The notes under the pieces: model-generated | What the model was told of the DNA's origin: nothing | The model's input: only the letters and a program-made list of their open reading frames with translations | Databases searched by the model: none | Made by a program: the position numbers and the translations under genes | Part shown: positions 27,501 through 42,500 of the stretch, piece by piece | Layout: each line of letters starts with the position of its first letter | Position numbering within the stretch: the stretch's first letter is position 1 | Assembly (NCBI GenBank): GCA_037893225.1 | Contig: JAZGUH010000117.1 | Coordinates: 558,001-622,000, forward strand | Direction: 5' to 3' | Source of the DNA: Hippasteria phrygiana | Lineage: Eukaryota; Echinodermata; Asteroidea; Valvatida; Goniasteridae | Length of the DNA: 64,000 nt

Positions 27501-30500
27501 GAACCACAAAGAAATGTTCAAGCAGGAGCCTACAGCTAAACCCCGGAATTCAAAAATGGCAATGATCCGGGATTCTCCTACAATATGTTCAATAGTCCTT
27601 TCTGTTTTTTGTATTTTTTTTTCATCAGGGGTAAAAAAAAAAAAAAAAACTCTCGGATTTCGTATTTTTATCACTTCACGAACTTTCTTGCCTTCTCAAA
27701 TATCCAAATAAAGAAATGGACGTACTCGATTAACGAGAAACTTGCGCTCGTCATCGTTATGGATGGAGACCAGGTGAGCATTCTGACTGTGGCAGTATTT
27801 CCTTGCGGAGTGCCAGTCCATCAAACCGTCCTCGTTACTACTGAGGAAATAGCAGTACGGTTTAAGGTGTACCCACAGAGGGAAGCCAGGGCAGGGGGCA
27901 CCTGACAACAAATACAAAGCAAAAATAAAACATCTAAATCTAAATAAACATCATTCACATAGAGTACCAAAAGGTGTAAATCTCACAATTTCCACATAAT
28001 CCTGTCTTGTTTTAAAATTATCAAACAAAAGTACACAAACTAATACAAGCCCCATGAAGAAAAACTGTTCTGGAAGACAAAACGTGTTCTTACAATCATG
28101 AGGAATTCTGGGAGGACACTGTGTAAATAGAGATGAGACAAAGCAAAATGATCGAAAGTTTTGCAACGAGTAACATTCATTCAACAATTATATGCAATGT
28201 ATACCTCTGAACAAAGTGCTGAAGGGACAGACGCATAGGTAATAATTAAGCTGGTCATTCCAGTTTTTCTTTTGAGAAATCGACAGGAGGATTTGAACCT
28301 GCGACCTCCTGGTTACTATACCGGTTAGGGCTGTTCATTTTCGAATAATTGAGTATATTCGATACTCGTTGCTCCCGTTTTTTCAAGTGTCAGCTGCAAC
28401 TGCATGCCGCGCCGGTAAAAAGTTGCACGCAAAGCACGCCTGTGTTTTACATGGAGCGATCGATATTATGGACCTTTCGATCGACATTTTTTGGGCATGC
28501 AACTGTATCATTACGGGTACGTATGACTTTCTGATAACACAAAACTAAACTCCAGCCTGTGTTTTTGCAGTAATTATTTTATAAGTGTCAAGAAGTTTCC
28601 ACAAAAAGTTAGCACTTGACACTGCTAAGCACCGTAACTTTTCTATTGAAATCAGAATTGTACATGTATCTGTGTACATGCATCTATATTTTGTTCGAAT
28701 ATTCGAAACGGCAAAAAGGTATTTAAATATTAGGTTGAAGATTGAATATTCAAAATTTAAAATAATCAGGACAGCCCTAATACGGGTGCTCTACCAACTG
28801 GGCTGTATATCCTACCATGTGTTAGTGATCTCCAATTTTTTTTAATTAACAAAAAAATAAAATATATTATTTTCTATTTTTCTGGGGGGGGGGGTAGAGG
28901 GACAGCAACAGCTCTGTCCCATGCAAACACGCACTTATAAATATTTCTATGAATGGTCATTTATATAGTGCTGTTACAATTGGCTCTGTAAGTTTCTTGA
29001 GCCAAGCAGGATTGAAGTCATTAATTCCCCTTTTCAAACGGCAGTATAGGGAGGACGAAATTAGGGTAATCCTCTTCAGGGAAATTGGCGGGAAACATTT
29101 GGGGTAACCATTTTAAAAACTGGGCGGGAAAAAAAAGCCATTTACTTTTTTTAAAAATTAATTTCAGTTTAAGAAAAATTTAGGTAACCTGGAAATATTT
29201 TGCATGCCAAAAAATATTTGGGTAACCTTTTCAGATTTTTTGGGCCATCTTGCCCACTCCAATCATCTTTGAAAATTGCCACCCATGTTGAACTTGAAAG
29301 TAACAGTGAATTTTTCTGGACCGAGCAGCAATTGGTTTTGGTGAATAGACACACGTCATACAGTCTTACCTGGAGCGATTGTTGGTGGCGGTGTTGTAAT
29401 CACTAGCTGCCCTGCAGAAGAAATACAAAAGTCCTCCGTCAGTTACAAAGGATCACATAATCACCAATTTAGCCCTAATACATACACACACCCCATCGTT
29501 TTCCTTGCAGGGCCTCTTCTTGAATAACTACCTGTCCCCTCCAAGCCAATTTGTTTGACTCGATACCCCCTATCACAATCTGACCATATCACCCACTTGG
29601 TACGAGATATTGAGATTTTATTTACCAAATGTTATCCACTTCACGGCAGGATTATTTTTGCCGAAAATTTAGATTTTCGAAAAAGGCAAAATATAGCAGC
29701 CAACTTCTGATATACAGCCAAATGCCACAAATACTGATTTGCAAGAGTCATTTCAACAGTATTTGTACAGTATTTCTTGCCGAAACCTCATATATTTCAA
29801 TACTCAAGGGTGCGCCCACCGAAGCGTAAATTGTAGAACAACCGGCCGTGCACAGCGGCCAAGTTCAAGTTCAACACACGGTCCGCCTCCAAAGACTTCT
29901 CGGATTTTGTGTTTGTGTACAAAACAAATAAGGGATTAGTGTGTTGAGACTCCCCCGGAGTTGAGTCGAGGCAAGCTTCACGTTTTAACACGTGAGCCTT
30001 GCCCGTGTATAAAAACAGCCAGATCGTGTTAACACGTCCTCCGACGCGAACTGATTAAAGACCATTGTACAAAACGGAGGGTTTGTGCATTTTCTACAAG
30101 CAGAAACTGCCTGTTCATTTTGGTCATCCCTTGGACAGGTAGACAAGTTGATGAGAAATTGTTCATTCAGTCTGAAAGCTTACTGTTTATAAAGATGATA
30201 CCAGGACCAATCCTCCTGAAAAACATTTCCCAGGTTGTATCGTCAAATTGGCTTTTCTGCCCGTTATCCCCTTGTCTCTAGCTGTTCTTGATGGTTGGTC
30301 AATTTTTTTCTTTTTCTTTTTACCAGACAAGAAAACAATACTACATGTCCTGTAACTCGGAGGTCGAGAGGCAATAAGTAAGCTTATTTAAAAGTGAGAT
30401 GGCGAAATTGGCTGCATTGTGCCGTCGTAGCTGTATTTAAAGCAGTGTTGCAGTCAAGACCATCACAAGACCACACAAGACCTTGCAAGACCAGCACAAG

Positions 30501-33500
30501 ACCAGCAGTCTTAATCCAAGTCTTAAGCTATTCAAATGAACTGTAACAAAAGCATTCCTTTGTCATGGTTTATGCCTGTTACTTGTGCCTGTTACATGCT
30601 GGTCTTGTGAATGGTCTTGTGCATGGTCTTGTGCCTGGTCTTGAAATAGTCTCGACTACAACACTGATTTAAAGACAATGATTTTAATCAAACTTGTTCA
30701 TTTTGTGCAGGAAATGGTGAGATTATGAACCTAAAGTCAGTTATACGGGCAATCCTCACCTTTGGGTATGGAACAAATGAAATTCCGTCTGTCCCAGCAA
30801 CCTTGATCGTTCCACTTTCCTCCCTTGAAGTCCGTCTCCACACACTCTTCCCAGCCGCCATAATCATTGGGTTCCCCTCCGCCCCAGTTTGTGTATTCCA
30901 CTGGCGTGCTGTCGCTCCAAGAATAACCTAAGAGACCCCGAGTGGAGGCAAGGGCATAAACAAAAACGAGGATGAAAACATATGTGGATTGCATGCCCAT
31001 TCCCCCTACCCTGGTGTGGAAGAATAGACTATGCCCATATGTACCAAATTGTCACGACGATTTGTTTATGCATCGTACAATTCATTCACATTTTTAATAT
31101 GTTTATCCCTTTCAAATGTATACATGTACGTGCACTGTATATATCTCCGAGGACAAGAGAAGAAAGGAAACACAAAGAAACCTTTCAGTCCTCGAACGTA
31201 GAGTCTTTTGTTGAAATCGGTCCTCGAACGTAAGGATACGTGCTTAGTCTATGGGGGTTGGTTATATTAAAGGAACAATAGGAAACACAAAGCATTGTCC
31301 TCGGACGTATTAGGGAAGTACGACTGTGTGTACGTGGTTCTATGAGGCATGACACAATATGCAAATGTGCAACTGGCTCCAAATGACATTCTGATTATGA
31401 ACAAGCACTTCCGTTCTATCCATTAACCCTAACCCCCTGGAAATTCGTATTCAGCAGTGTTAGGGTTAAAGAATGTATTTCAGACATCAGTTGTTGCTTT
31501 GAGCTAGACATGGGTAAAGTCCAATGTATTGCATCCTATTAATAATGAGGTACATTCCCTCTGGCCTTAAGGATGCAGATTATTTTCTGTGCCGATAAAT
31601 CAAATAGACTTGGTCAACTCCCACATTTTTTCAAAGTGAACAAAGAAGCAGGAGCGGAATTTGAACCTGCGACCTCTGGAATACCATACCCCATAAGTTA
31701 AAAAGTCGTATCCTCATTGAGTGATCCCCACAATGTCGCTTCCCAGGTTATATCACAAAGTTGGGTCGTGATTCCTGGCTATACAGCATTATAGATTTAT
31801 GACTTGGGATTTCTGGCGGTCGCAGGTTCAAATCCTGCTCCTGTCAGTTTTCTTATTTCACTTTGAAAATTCATTCAACTGGTGTGAAACCTTACAAAAA
31901 AAGGTAGGCTTGTCTTTCTAATTCTGATGTTGGGAGCTGAAAAGAGCTAGTCGACTCCTGCCCGGAGTCACCCACGCCTAGTATGGAGAGTATACAGTAA
32001 AGAAATCTAGACTGCAATAACGGACAACAAAATTATTATTACAGTAAGTCCATAACTGTGGCTTGAAATTTGGAATCGAACAAGAGACAAAGGACATACC
32101 TCCTTCATAACGCTGGTCATTCAATCCAATCCAGAAACGCCTACTAGTTGTTGGAGAACTGAAAGGATAGAAATGAATCAAGATAAGGAATTACAGTTTG
32201 AAGCTTGACTATGTTTGTTTCATTAGCAGTTCATTAAAATGTGATGCGATCAAGCAAAATCAGTCGGAACTCGGCAATCCTTGTTTTGAAATATGGGCCA
32301 AAATATGTCCGTAGGGGTGGAAAAATCAAAATGGACTTCAATAGCCATATCTTGCACCAAAGGTATCGTTGCTAATGACTCAATTTAAGTACTGTAACTT
32401 AAAACTTGATTTTCTCAGTTTCCTTCTTCTTAATGTGCTGGTGTTCAAATATTTGTCACTTTTTAACCAAAGTTCGTATTCACATGGGGATTTCACTAAT
32501 ATGGAGCTTTGAAGTATGCTACAAATGAATATGTAAAAATCCCAAAATTGACCAGGGCCTACTTCAGACTGATTTTGCTTGATCACATCACAAATGTAAA
32601 ACTCCCAAAAAGTTTTGTATTTAAAGTTTCTATGTCCACGTTTTTGGGGTCTATAACTCTGAAAAATAAATGTTCAAATTGAATCATTAATTTACTATTA
32701 GAGATATTACAAGCTTTCCAATGAAAAATTCCACACAAAAATACTTGTGGATGAATTGATGGCATATTCATCTCAAAAAAAGTTAACCTGGCCTAAGAAT
32801 CTTGCTTTTAGTTTAAGAAAATAATAATTTCTGATTTGTATTATTATTGTTATTATTATTATTATTAATATTATTATCCCGTGTGAATGAAAGGTCCGTT
32901 ACCCACGCCCCTTGGATAGCTCTGTGAAATTTGTTTTGTGGTAATATTTGTGTTTTAGATTTTGCACATTTCACTTTAAAATATTTCACACAATGCATTC
33001 ACATGATTCTACCGTTTCTACCAGCAGGACTGGTAGTGTTTTAATCCAAGTGTGGAACACGTGGAAGAATTCACACGATGAAATTGCAAGCCATGATCCA
33101 CGGTAACTTTTTACAAACTGCTGACAGGATCGTGACTTACAACTTGCTGACCAGGTACTTCTCCTCATCGGGATGGTGGAAGCTCACTAGAGTGGCTCCC
33201 ATGTTCCCACACTGCTGGTTGGCCGTGTCCCAATTCACTGCCTCGCTATCACTGGTAAACTCAAAGATCTACACCAAATAAAAATGGGAAGTCAGGTTGG
33301 CCTAAAGTGATACTTTCCGCGCCTGCTTTGACCCAGAATCAAATCCTTCCTAAAAAAGGCAGACATGTGGATTGGATTTTCAGTCTTTGCCTGATCCGTG
33401 GGTTTTCTTCAGAATATCATTCTGGGCTTTTCCTTCCAGCTATAAAACTGAATATTTCTTTGACTTCTTCTGACAGGTTTAGCTAGTGTGATGTGCCCTT

Positions 33501-36500
33501 TTGAGGAATCCTTGGTTTCAGAACAATAAAATACCATAACAAAATATCTGATCTATGAGTATTTAAAACCAACATGCAACATTTCCTTTTGCTGTCATTT
33601 TCAGAAATGGATGGATGTGGGGTTAGTATTTTATAGCAAATATTATTGCAATGACCCGTTTGAAGTTTTATGTTCACGGATGCTGGAAAAAAACAAGAAC
33701 AAAATGCTGACCCTATTTCAAATGAAACGGAGCAAGTTACAGACATTGGGGAATTGTCAGGTCAGGGAACCAGACTATAGCTGGCTTGTACTCGTTCACG
33801 GATGTATAACCGACTGTAAACAAAATGTGGACTAACTAAATCTGGTATTAATTGGGGGCAGTATTTATAGAAAAAGTCAGGTTTTTTTCCAATGATGGAC
33901 GGCCGACTAACATTTAAAAAATAAATACAAAATCACACTTTTCTTGAAATGACAGCACACCAGATGCAATATGATTTCATGGGATGCTTGAGACTATTAC
34001 TTACTGTCGACTGGGTCTTTCATAAATTATTATTTATTATTATTTTGTTTATGCAAATCGCCCATCACAAGCCCGAAACGGGCACTCGAGGTGTGGGCAA
34101 CAGAGAAAAGTGTGGAAGAACCAGCCCCTCACACTGAAACAAGACAAGATAATCTGATCTCTTCAAAGTATGAATAGGGTCGGGATGGGTAACTAGTCCA
34201 ATAATCCAATAGTCCAATAATTGAGTGGTTTTTTTATGTTTGCAAAAGTTGTATATTACCTTTAAATGCAGCAGAACTTCACTGCATTCCGAATAAGCCA
34301 GTTCGGTATTTCAACTGCGCATGCCCAGCTGCTCATTCGGAATAACTAATGCACGCGTATGAACGCACAAATCAGAAGGGGCGTTCAATACTTTGAGTGA
34401 TATTATACATCATAAGTTGTATCCCAAATAATCTGGGCTACTTCATCGAGATATCGAACTGGCTTATTACAAGCCAAACCATCTTTTGTACTCTCAATTT
34501 GGGGATTTTAACATTTTTGAATTCAAAATACCCTTTTCTATGCAACATGGTTGCTTGGGTGATATAACCAGCCATGCACCATAATATAGTTTGCACGGTT
34601 TACTGATATTCAGTTTTATTTTCTCAAAAAAAAAAAAAAAACGGTGCATACTTACTTACAGTCTCCATCAAATGGACACTAGACTACAGTAAAGCCCTAT
34701 CCGCACTGGACTTTTTTTGGTAAAACTTACCGAGACGATGGGTACTTTTCCCATTTTAAGTCCAGTGCGGACAGCCTAGGATGTTTTCCTCTCAGTTACT
34801 TTTCCTGAGTCCAGCGGTTACTTCTACCGGGCAACTGCTGCCCAGGAAAACTGACCAGGTAACTTTTCCCGAGACGATAAGTCCAGTGCGGACAGTGTGA
34901 GTCGGTAAAAGCGGCTCAGGAAAGCGTACATCCGTCCCGAGCGCAAGGTCATGCTTCACCGCGGTGCGGTGCATATGTGGCAAGTTTCCAAATTCCAGTG
35001 GGTTGTTCCTCTAATTTTGGTCGCAATCATGGCAGATTTTATTATTGATACATTCGGAAGTTTGATTGGTGCTAAAGACGTAGGATTGCATGTACAGAAA
35101 AATTAAAAGGCACGCCTGATTTGGGTCAATCGCGTCAATGTAGAAAGGTCACGCAAAGCGCCCTCATGAGTCCTTATATTGACAGCTCGGTTACTTCTAC
35201 CACGATCTCAGTAAAATTTTCCCGTGTCGAAAGTCCAAGTGCGAACAGTGGTCACATTTGACAATTTTTCATTTTACCATCGTCTCGGTAAAACCTTCCC
35301 AAAAAAAGTCCAGTGCGGACACGGCTCAAGACAGAGCCAGAAGCTGCATTCTGCTTGAATTCAATGAACCAGTTGAAAACCCCAAACGTACCTGGAAGCA
35401 TCGACTGCCGTACCCAACCCATCCTGTTGAGCAATCTTTGTCCGACGGTGCGGTAGGGGTAGGCACAACTGGTGGCGACGTTGTCGGATAACCAGTCCGT
35501 GGTTTCTCGCAGATATACCTATACTTCTTCGAGCAGTCTCTGTCAGTCCAGTAGCCTGCGTCTTTGGCAGAATTCATTGTGACACAGTGGCCCTGTTGGT
35601 CATCTATAACAAAGTAGAAAAATAGTTCAAGTGAATAAAAAAAAATTTTTTTTGGCAACTCTATTATTACCTGCATTTGTGAAAGTTATTTGTTTTGGGG
35701 AAAAATGACAGAAAAAGTGTAATTTTGTCACAATCATAGGTCTCACACTGCTAGCACAACAGCCTTGGCCATCACATGCTCTGTAGACTAATCTACCGAT
35801 TATTTTCGGCATTAAGCCAATAATGTGCTCGGATCTTAAAAGATGTGCATGCCTCGTATGTACGAATACATACGATGCATGCGTGGTCACTGGATTACAG
35901 TGTACAGGTTCTGTGTATACGTCCGAGGACAAGAGGAGAAAGAAAATACAAAGGAAACTTTCAGTCTGTTGTTGAAATCGGTTCTCGGAAGTAAAAATAC
36001 GTGCTTAGTCTATGGGGTTGGGTTATATTAAAGGAACAATAGGAAACACAAAGCATTGTCCTTGGAAGTATTGGGAACGTACGACTGTGTGAACAGAGGT
36101 GTGTTTTTTTATGTCAGGACCACAAGCAACAGCTGTGCACGAAAACCAAAGTTGCCAAAACGCTCAACCAAAGATGAAAACCGAAACATTTTTTGGTTAT
36201 GACCGCCAAAACATGCCCCTGTTAACCCCCTTGGGCACGGTATTTTACGGGAGACGTCGGGGTGTTGCAGCGGTTCTGGCAGCCAAATCGAACCGCTACA
36301 ATGTGTTTGTGCAGTCAAGCATGACATACACAATAATCCAACAATGGATTGAAACTGCACAAACGGCGGCCAATGGCGTCATCCGGCCTGGTAACACTTT
36401 TTTTTTGCATCCACAGACGTCATCCGTACGCAAAGGGTTTAGTTGTAGTGAGTATGGAAGCCAGAGGTCTATCTGGCTATAGTGTGAAAACCAATAGCAC

Positions 36501-39500
36501 TGTTCGTTAATAGCGTCAAAATGTTGGTATGAATATTCATGTGCCTCCCGTGGCCGTACGCATGTACAATAACATGCACTGACCTGGGAATCATACGTTC
36601 AAGGATTCCAATGTCAGCCACTGATCTCTATATGAACTGGCTAGCGCATCGGCTTTGCGAGTTGAGGCCACTGTCCGCCATTATATCAATCCCCGCAACA
36701 GGTTTTCCAACCTTGTCCCCAGGGTCTCATTTCATCCTCTTTCTCCTTACATGTGATTAGTGGTAAATTGGGAGTGGTAATATGGCGGGTGCTGGCTTCA
36801 GTTGCATGTACAGCGCACAGTGGCCAATGAGCTATCCAGTTTATATAGAGATCAGTGATGTCAGCTCATGTCACTGGGTCATGCAATTAAGATTTTAGCG
36901 GAAAGCCCGACACAATGTCTCCATTCTATGTTTGCATAAAAAATCAAAACCTTATCATAATGGGAGACTTTTGAGATGCTGGGGGCAGCAGTCCTTTTCA
37001 CGTTGTTCTCACCAGTCGTGCACATGCTCAGACCTGCGTGCACATGCTCAGAACTAGCAGAAAAGGATCAGTACGTCTGCTGTCACCAGCGTCTCATATA
37101 TAAGTCTTCCATGCATTGGAATTTCTTTGTCACAGTTTCCATTATACATAGTGTACAATACAGTGCAGTACAGACGGTTGGGATTTTATCAAGATTTGCC
37201 ATTCTTCATGTAACATGGACTGCGCTTTCCAAAAGCCTGTGAGAAAAAAACTTCACAGACCCACTCGGATGGGACTTGACCCCACGTCCTCCTGCTTACT
37301 AGTGCAAACACTTAATCTAAACCACATGACTGCCAAGCTTGCTGGAATTAGATCCAAACACAGGCTATACATGGCAGGATTATGGTGCTTGTGTGCTTGG
37401 GCAAGACACTTTACTACAATTGCCTCTCTCCACCCAGGAGTATTAATGGGTACATGTGAGGGTAGAGAATCGATCTCATGGCCTGGTGACCAGGGGTAAT
37501 AATTGTAAAGTGCTTTGAGACATTTGTGTAAGGCGCTATATAAGCACAATTAAACTTACTAATAATATGTTGGGGTGACACAAATTGACACAAATTGCTA
37601 CTTTTCAGTCGGTTAGGGCGACTTACTCGGTTAGGGCGACGAATTTGGTGTCGCTCCAATGTGAAAGTCGCCCCTTTGGAGTATTTTTTAGTAATAGGTA
37701 AGTGGGATAAGTGCTATAATGGGCGACAGCACTGTCGCCCTAGTCGAGTTATTATAAGCAAAGTCGCCATATTATAGCATTAAGAGTGTTTATTATTTTC
37801 CTCAATTGCCGGATAGGGCGACACATAATCCTAGAAAAGAGTGGGTTAGGGTGACCTGGTCGAATAGGGCGACACATAACTGTCACCCTTTTGTAAAAGT
37901 CGCCCCTTTGGAGTGTTTTTTAGTAAGGCGCGTGGGGAAAGTGCCGCCCCTTTGAGGTTATTTCGGGCAAAGTCGCCCATTGGCCGCATCCAGGAGATTT
38001 ATTATTATAATTTTCCTCAATTGCCGGATAGGGCGACACATAATCCTGGAAAAGAGTGGGTTAGGGTGACCTGGTCGAATAGGGCGACAATTTGGTGTCG
38101 CCCTATTGTGAAAGTCACCCCTTTGGAGTGTTTTTTAGTAAGGCGCGTTGGGAAAGTGCTCTAAAAGGGCGACACTCGTGTCGCCCCAAAAAGGTTTTTT
38201 CGGGAAGAGTCGCCCATTTGCCGCATCCAGGAGATTTCTAATTATTATTAGTATTATTATTATTATAATGACAAAAGTACCCTTAAGGAGACACTTTTTC
38301 GTCATTTTGTATACCTTAGGGAGACAAGTGGAATTAGGGAGACATTTCAGTGTCTCCCTAAGTACCCAGCCCCCTGAGGAGTGAGAATTTTATTGTCGCA
38401 AGTGAGTTAAATCGATAGATGGTCCAAAACGAAAATATACCAACATTCGTGGGGGTAGGACAGGGGATCATATTTGGGTTAGGTTACAAAAAGTAAAAAA
38501 AATTCGTGCACGCATCTATAGCAAAGTCTCCCAAATGACCCAACCTCGGTAATTTGTATTATTATTATTATTATTATTATGGCAGGCACTTACCAGGCTG
38601 GCCTTCGGCCCAGTTGGTGTACGTTATCGGCGTGCTGTCCAGCCACTGGTAATATCCCGGTACTTGACTGTCGCTGAAGGCAATGAAATAGTCGTCCACA
38701 GTCAAGGTGCCGAGCTGACTGCTCACGTAGGCTAGCTCCATCCTGCAGGTGGAGTCAAGGTGAAGAGAGCATAAAATATCAGAAGCAAACAACTATAGCA
38801 AAACAAGCCGCCGTTCAATTATGGCCTGACCGGTCAAAAAGAACTGCACCAGGTTCAACAAATTGAGAAGATTGTTGATTGCTGAGAGAAATCTGTATCA
38901 ATTTGTGGTTTTATGTAGATTAACCCTGCGTGCAGCACCGCCCCAAAAATTACTCGGACGCACCGAGGTGCTGCTCCGGAAGGCACTTTTTAAAGCATGG
39001 ATCTGAAACAGTCACAGACAAAGGCTTTTTGTGGGTGAAATTAAAGCAGCTGTTGTTGACCGTCTGTCACTGGGCTAGCAGTAGAATGATTGATAGTTTC
39101 CTTTATGATAGCCGACTACACTGCCAGCTCAAATGAAGTGGTTTGTTTACAATGAATGGGATTTGTACACAAACCAATGGGGCTTTGCTATTGGCCCTTT
39201 TTTCTTCTGGTCGGTTTGGCTTGTTAGTAATTTTGACATTAAAGGTGACTAGAGGCCCTCAGACTAGGGGGTTCAATTAAGGATTACATGAAGTTTGAGC
39301 GGAATTGGCCAGGGATAGCAAGTTGTCTCCCTCCCCCCCCCTGGATACGCCACTGTTGGAAAGGATGAAGGATACACAACAGCCCCTATACCCCAAGGGG
39401 AGAGGGGGCAGAGTAGTCCATGGGTGTGATTTCAACACTTCAATGTGGCCTCTTTTGGAAATTCTATATTCATGCCTTATGCACATTTCAGTGCACGGCT

Positions 39501-42500
39501 CAGCACAATTATATTTGCAGACCTTAAGCAGTTTAAGAAGTCAAAACACACACTAACTCACTGATTAAGGATTACTGAAATATTGATGCAACATCTGTTT
39601 AAGCATCAGAAGTTACTAGCCTAAGCAATAAAGGTTAGCAGAACTATTGAAAAAGCACATATGAAAACCAATGGAGCTTGAGCTGTTGGCTAGCTATGTG
39701 GGGACATGAGGGGGCCAAGTGCCTCCAGCGGCATAGCCAAGGCTCTCTCCATAGAGGGACGAGCTGGATGTTACAGTGGGGAGGGGGGGGGGGGGGCGCT
39801 CACAGTATTTTTCTTAATAATACTATTATTTTCTCTGTTTGCAAAATGTTTGGTGGGGGGGAGGGGTGGAGACTAGGGGTGAAAAAATTTTTCATCGGGT
39901 GCCTCCCTACTTTAATTAAAAAGCTAATCATATGGTATCTCCTTAAGTTCCCCCTAGAAAAAGTGACGCACCCTCGGGTGCTCCCTGCAAACGAGACCCT
40001 TGTTTTATCACTGCTGCTGGGTTACGGAGCATCTCAAATCCCTTTGAACGCTCCAGTGTTCCTGTTTGGAATGCACCAAGTTCACAGCAATCCCAACAAA
40101 AACAGACTGAATGCACACGCATAGACCGCTGTTCCCATACCAGAACCAGAGGTCCAGAGTTGTTGTCGAGTCCCTGCAAGTCCTTTTAAAAGTCCGTTCG
40201 CAAGTCCAGTCAGAAGTCCTTTCATAAAGCCAGTCACAAGTAGCTGGATGAACAATGACAAAGGAATGTCTTTGTCAAAGCTCATTTGAATAGCTTGTGA
40301 TTGGGAATAGGACTGGAGGGCTAGTGATGGACTTGCAGGGACTTGCAGGGACTTGCAGGGACTTGCAGGAACTTGCAGGGATTTGCAGGGACTTGCAGGG
40401 ACTTGCAGGGACTTGCAGGGACTTGTGATGGACTCGACTACATCCCTGCCGAGGTCTTCCCAAGCTGAAAGTTACAAGTGTTCAGTGGCGTATCCAGTAA
40501 GGGGGAGGGGGCAAGGGGAAAACTCCCCCCCCCCCCGGCGGCATTTGAGGCATGTTTTTTCAAACAATTTTAAGACATTCAGACATTGTTTGCCCTCCCT
40601 GGCACAAAAAACTGGATACGCTACTGCAAGTGTTCCAACCTAACGTTGCTGGTTTGGGGAAACACAAAATAGTTACCTGTTCCCTATGACAAGCAGTTGG
40701 CCTTGATTTTTTTGGCAGTCGGTTTGTGCATCATTCCATGTGGCTGCAAATGTACTGAACTGATAGCATTTGTTACTCCATGCAAAATTCCAATTCTGTC
40801 CAAGAAAAAGAACATTTTTTTTTTCAAAATTATTGTCACTGACTTTTAATTATTAATTATTGATTTAATTATTTAAAAACTTTTGAAACAATGAACAAAT
40901 CAGTTTTTTAATGGTCTTAATACATTCTGTGTTTTCCATCCAAACTCAATTACTGATAAATCAAACACACAAACATTTTTTTGTCGTGTCACATATTTCA
41001 TGTCAAAGTGCGTGTATTCATGATTGTGTGCGTTGCTGCTGTGCTTACGGTCAAAGATGGGCAAGAGCTGTCAGGCGGTTGACTGGGGTTACCGGTAGAC
41101 ACCAGTTTACGACATATGGAGTTGAATTTGTAGCCTTGGCAAGGGACATCGTTCCAGAAACCCTGCATACAAGGGAAATTGGTGTAAATAGAAGACTCAA
41201 TGCAAATTTGATATTATGTGTAATACTTCTGGATTTTGGTAAAATATTAAATGTAGTAAAGAACATTTGCTTTTGCTGTAATTTTCAGAAATAAATGGAT
41301 TTTGGGGGTAAGTATTTTATAGCGTGCTAGCAAATACTGTAACACTGACCTGTTTAAAGTTTTGTGTGCATATGATGCTGGGAAAACAACGAGAACAAAA
41401 AATTATGTTCCAGTAGTCTGGTTCCCTGACCCTACTAATTAGACAAATCAGAGAGATTTATAGAGTCGGGGAATTATCGAGTCGGCCAACAATCGTTGGG
41501 AAAACGATCTACATTTCCACTTTTCTTGAAAACCACAGCACCAGAGGATGCTTGAGATTGCTATACTTAGTCTAGTACAGTTCGTAATAATTCAGTAGTT
41601 CTATTTTTTAAGTTAGCAAATGTTGCATACTACCTTATGGTGAGTGTACACGATTGGTAATCCTCCAATTTGTTTTTACTGATTTATTACGAAATGCCTT
41701 ACTAGACTGTAAGTTAATAGTAGTCTCAATCAATTCCTGTGAAATGATGGCACCAGGTGGGCTGTCGTTGTCAAGAAAAGTGGAAATATATATCGTTTTC
41801 CAACGATTTCCAGCTGGAAATCGTTGGGAAAACTGCCCTGTAGCCGTTAGTCAAGGCGCACGTGGCTACCCGGACGAGTAGCGCGCCAAAATAGCCACGC
41901 GCGCCTTGACTTAAGGCTATCATACGCCTGACGGTTTAAAACGAGCGCCGTTTTTCTCTCTTTTTTTTGCCATTCAACAACGCAAAACTTTTAACAGGTC
42001 AGTGGAACGATATTTCCTGTAAAATACTAACCCCCAAATTCACTCATTTCTGACAATTGCAACAATGACCAATCATGTACACTGCCTTTAAGGCCTTTTC
42101 ACACTAGACTAGTGCGAAAAATTACAATGTGTCCTAGCGTACGCGGGCAGCATGTGCAAACTGATGGGTCACACAGTAGCTGACAAATTCAAACTGCATG
42201 AGCACACAGCTGCACACACACTGTAAACTCCCACTGCAAGCATAGGACAGTGTACCTGCTCTACAGCTATGAGGTCTCACCGTGTCACACATACGTCTTG
42301 TAAGCAACGTGCACCAACGTTTCAACTGATGATATATGCATGCAGCAGTCAACTCTGCGTAACCATATCACATGACATAAAATACGACGAGCAGAAGAAA
42401 GTTATGGGAAATAATGACGACGGTCCCAATGATCCGTATTTCAAGGAAAGAAATTGGCAAAACAGGAAAATAGCAAAAAAAACAACACCCGGACAAATTA

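Noticed and set aside
29370..29406. Alternative inner acceptor for exon 24
   Set aside because: It would shift the frame and destroy the Thr/Pro linker; the acceptor five bases upstream keeps phase.
35326..35676. Exon 20 extended past its GTACGTTT donor to the frame stop
   Set aside because: CTLD homology continues only through the splice to exon 21, and the read-through residues are unlike a CTLD.
39678..40124. 148-codon plus-strand frame
   Set aside because: Rich in poly-Gly from a G run and not conserved in character; overlaps repeat sequence.
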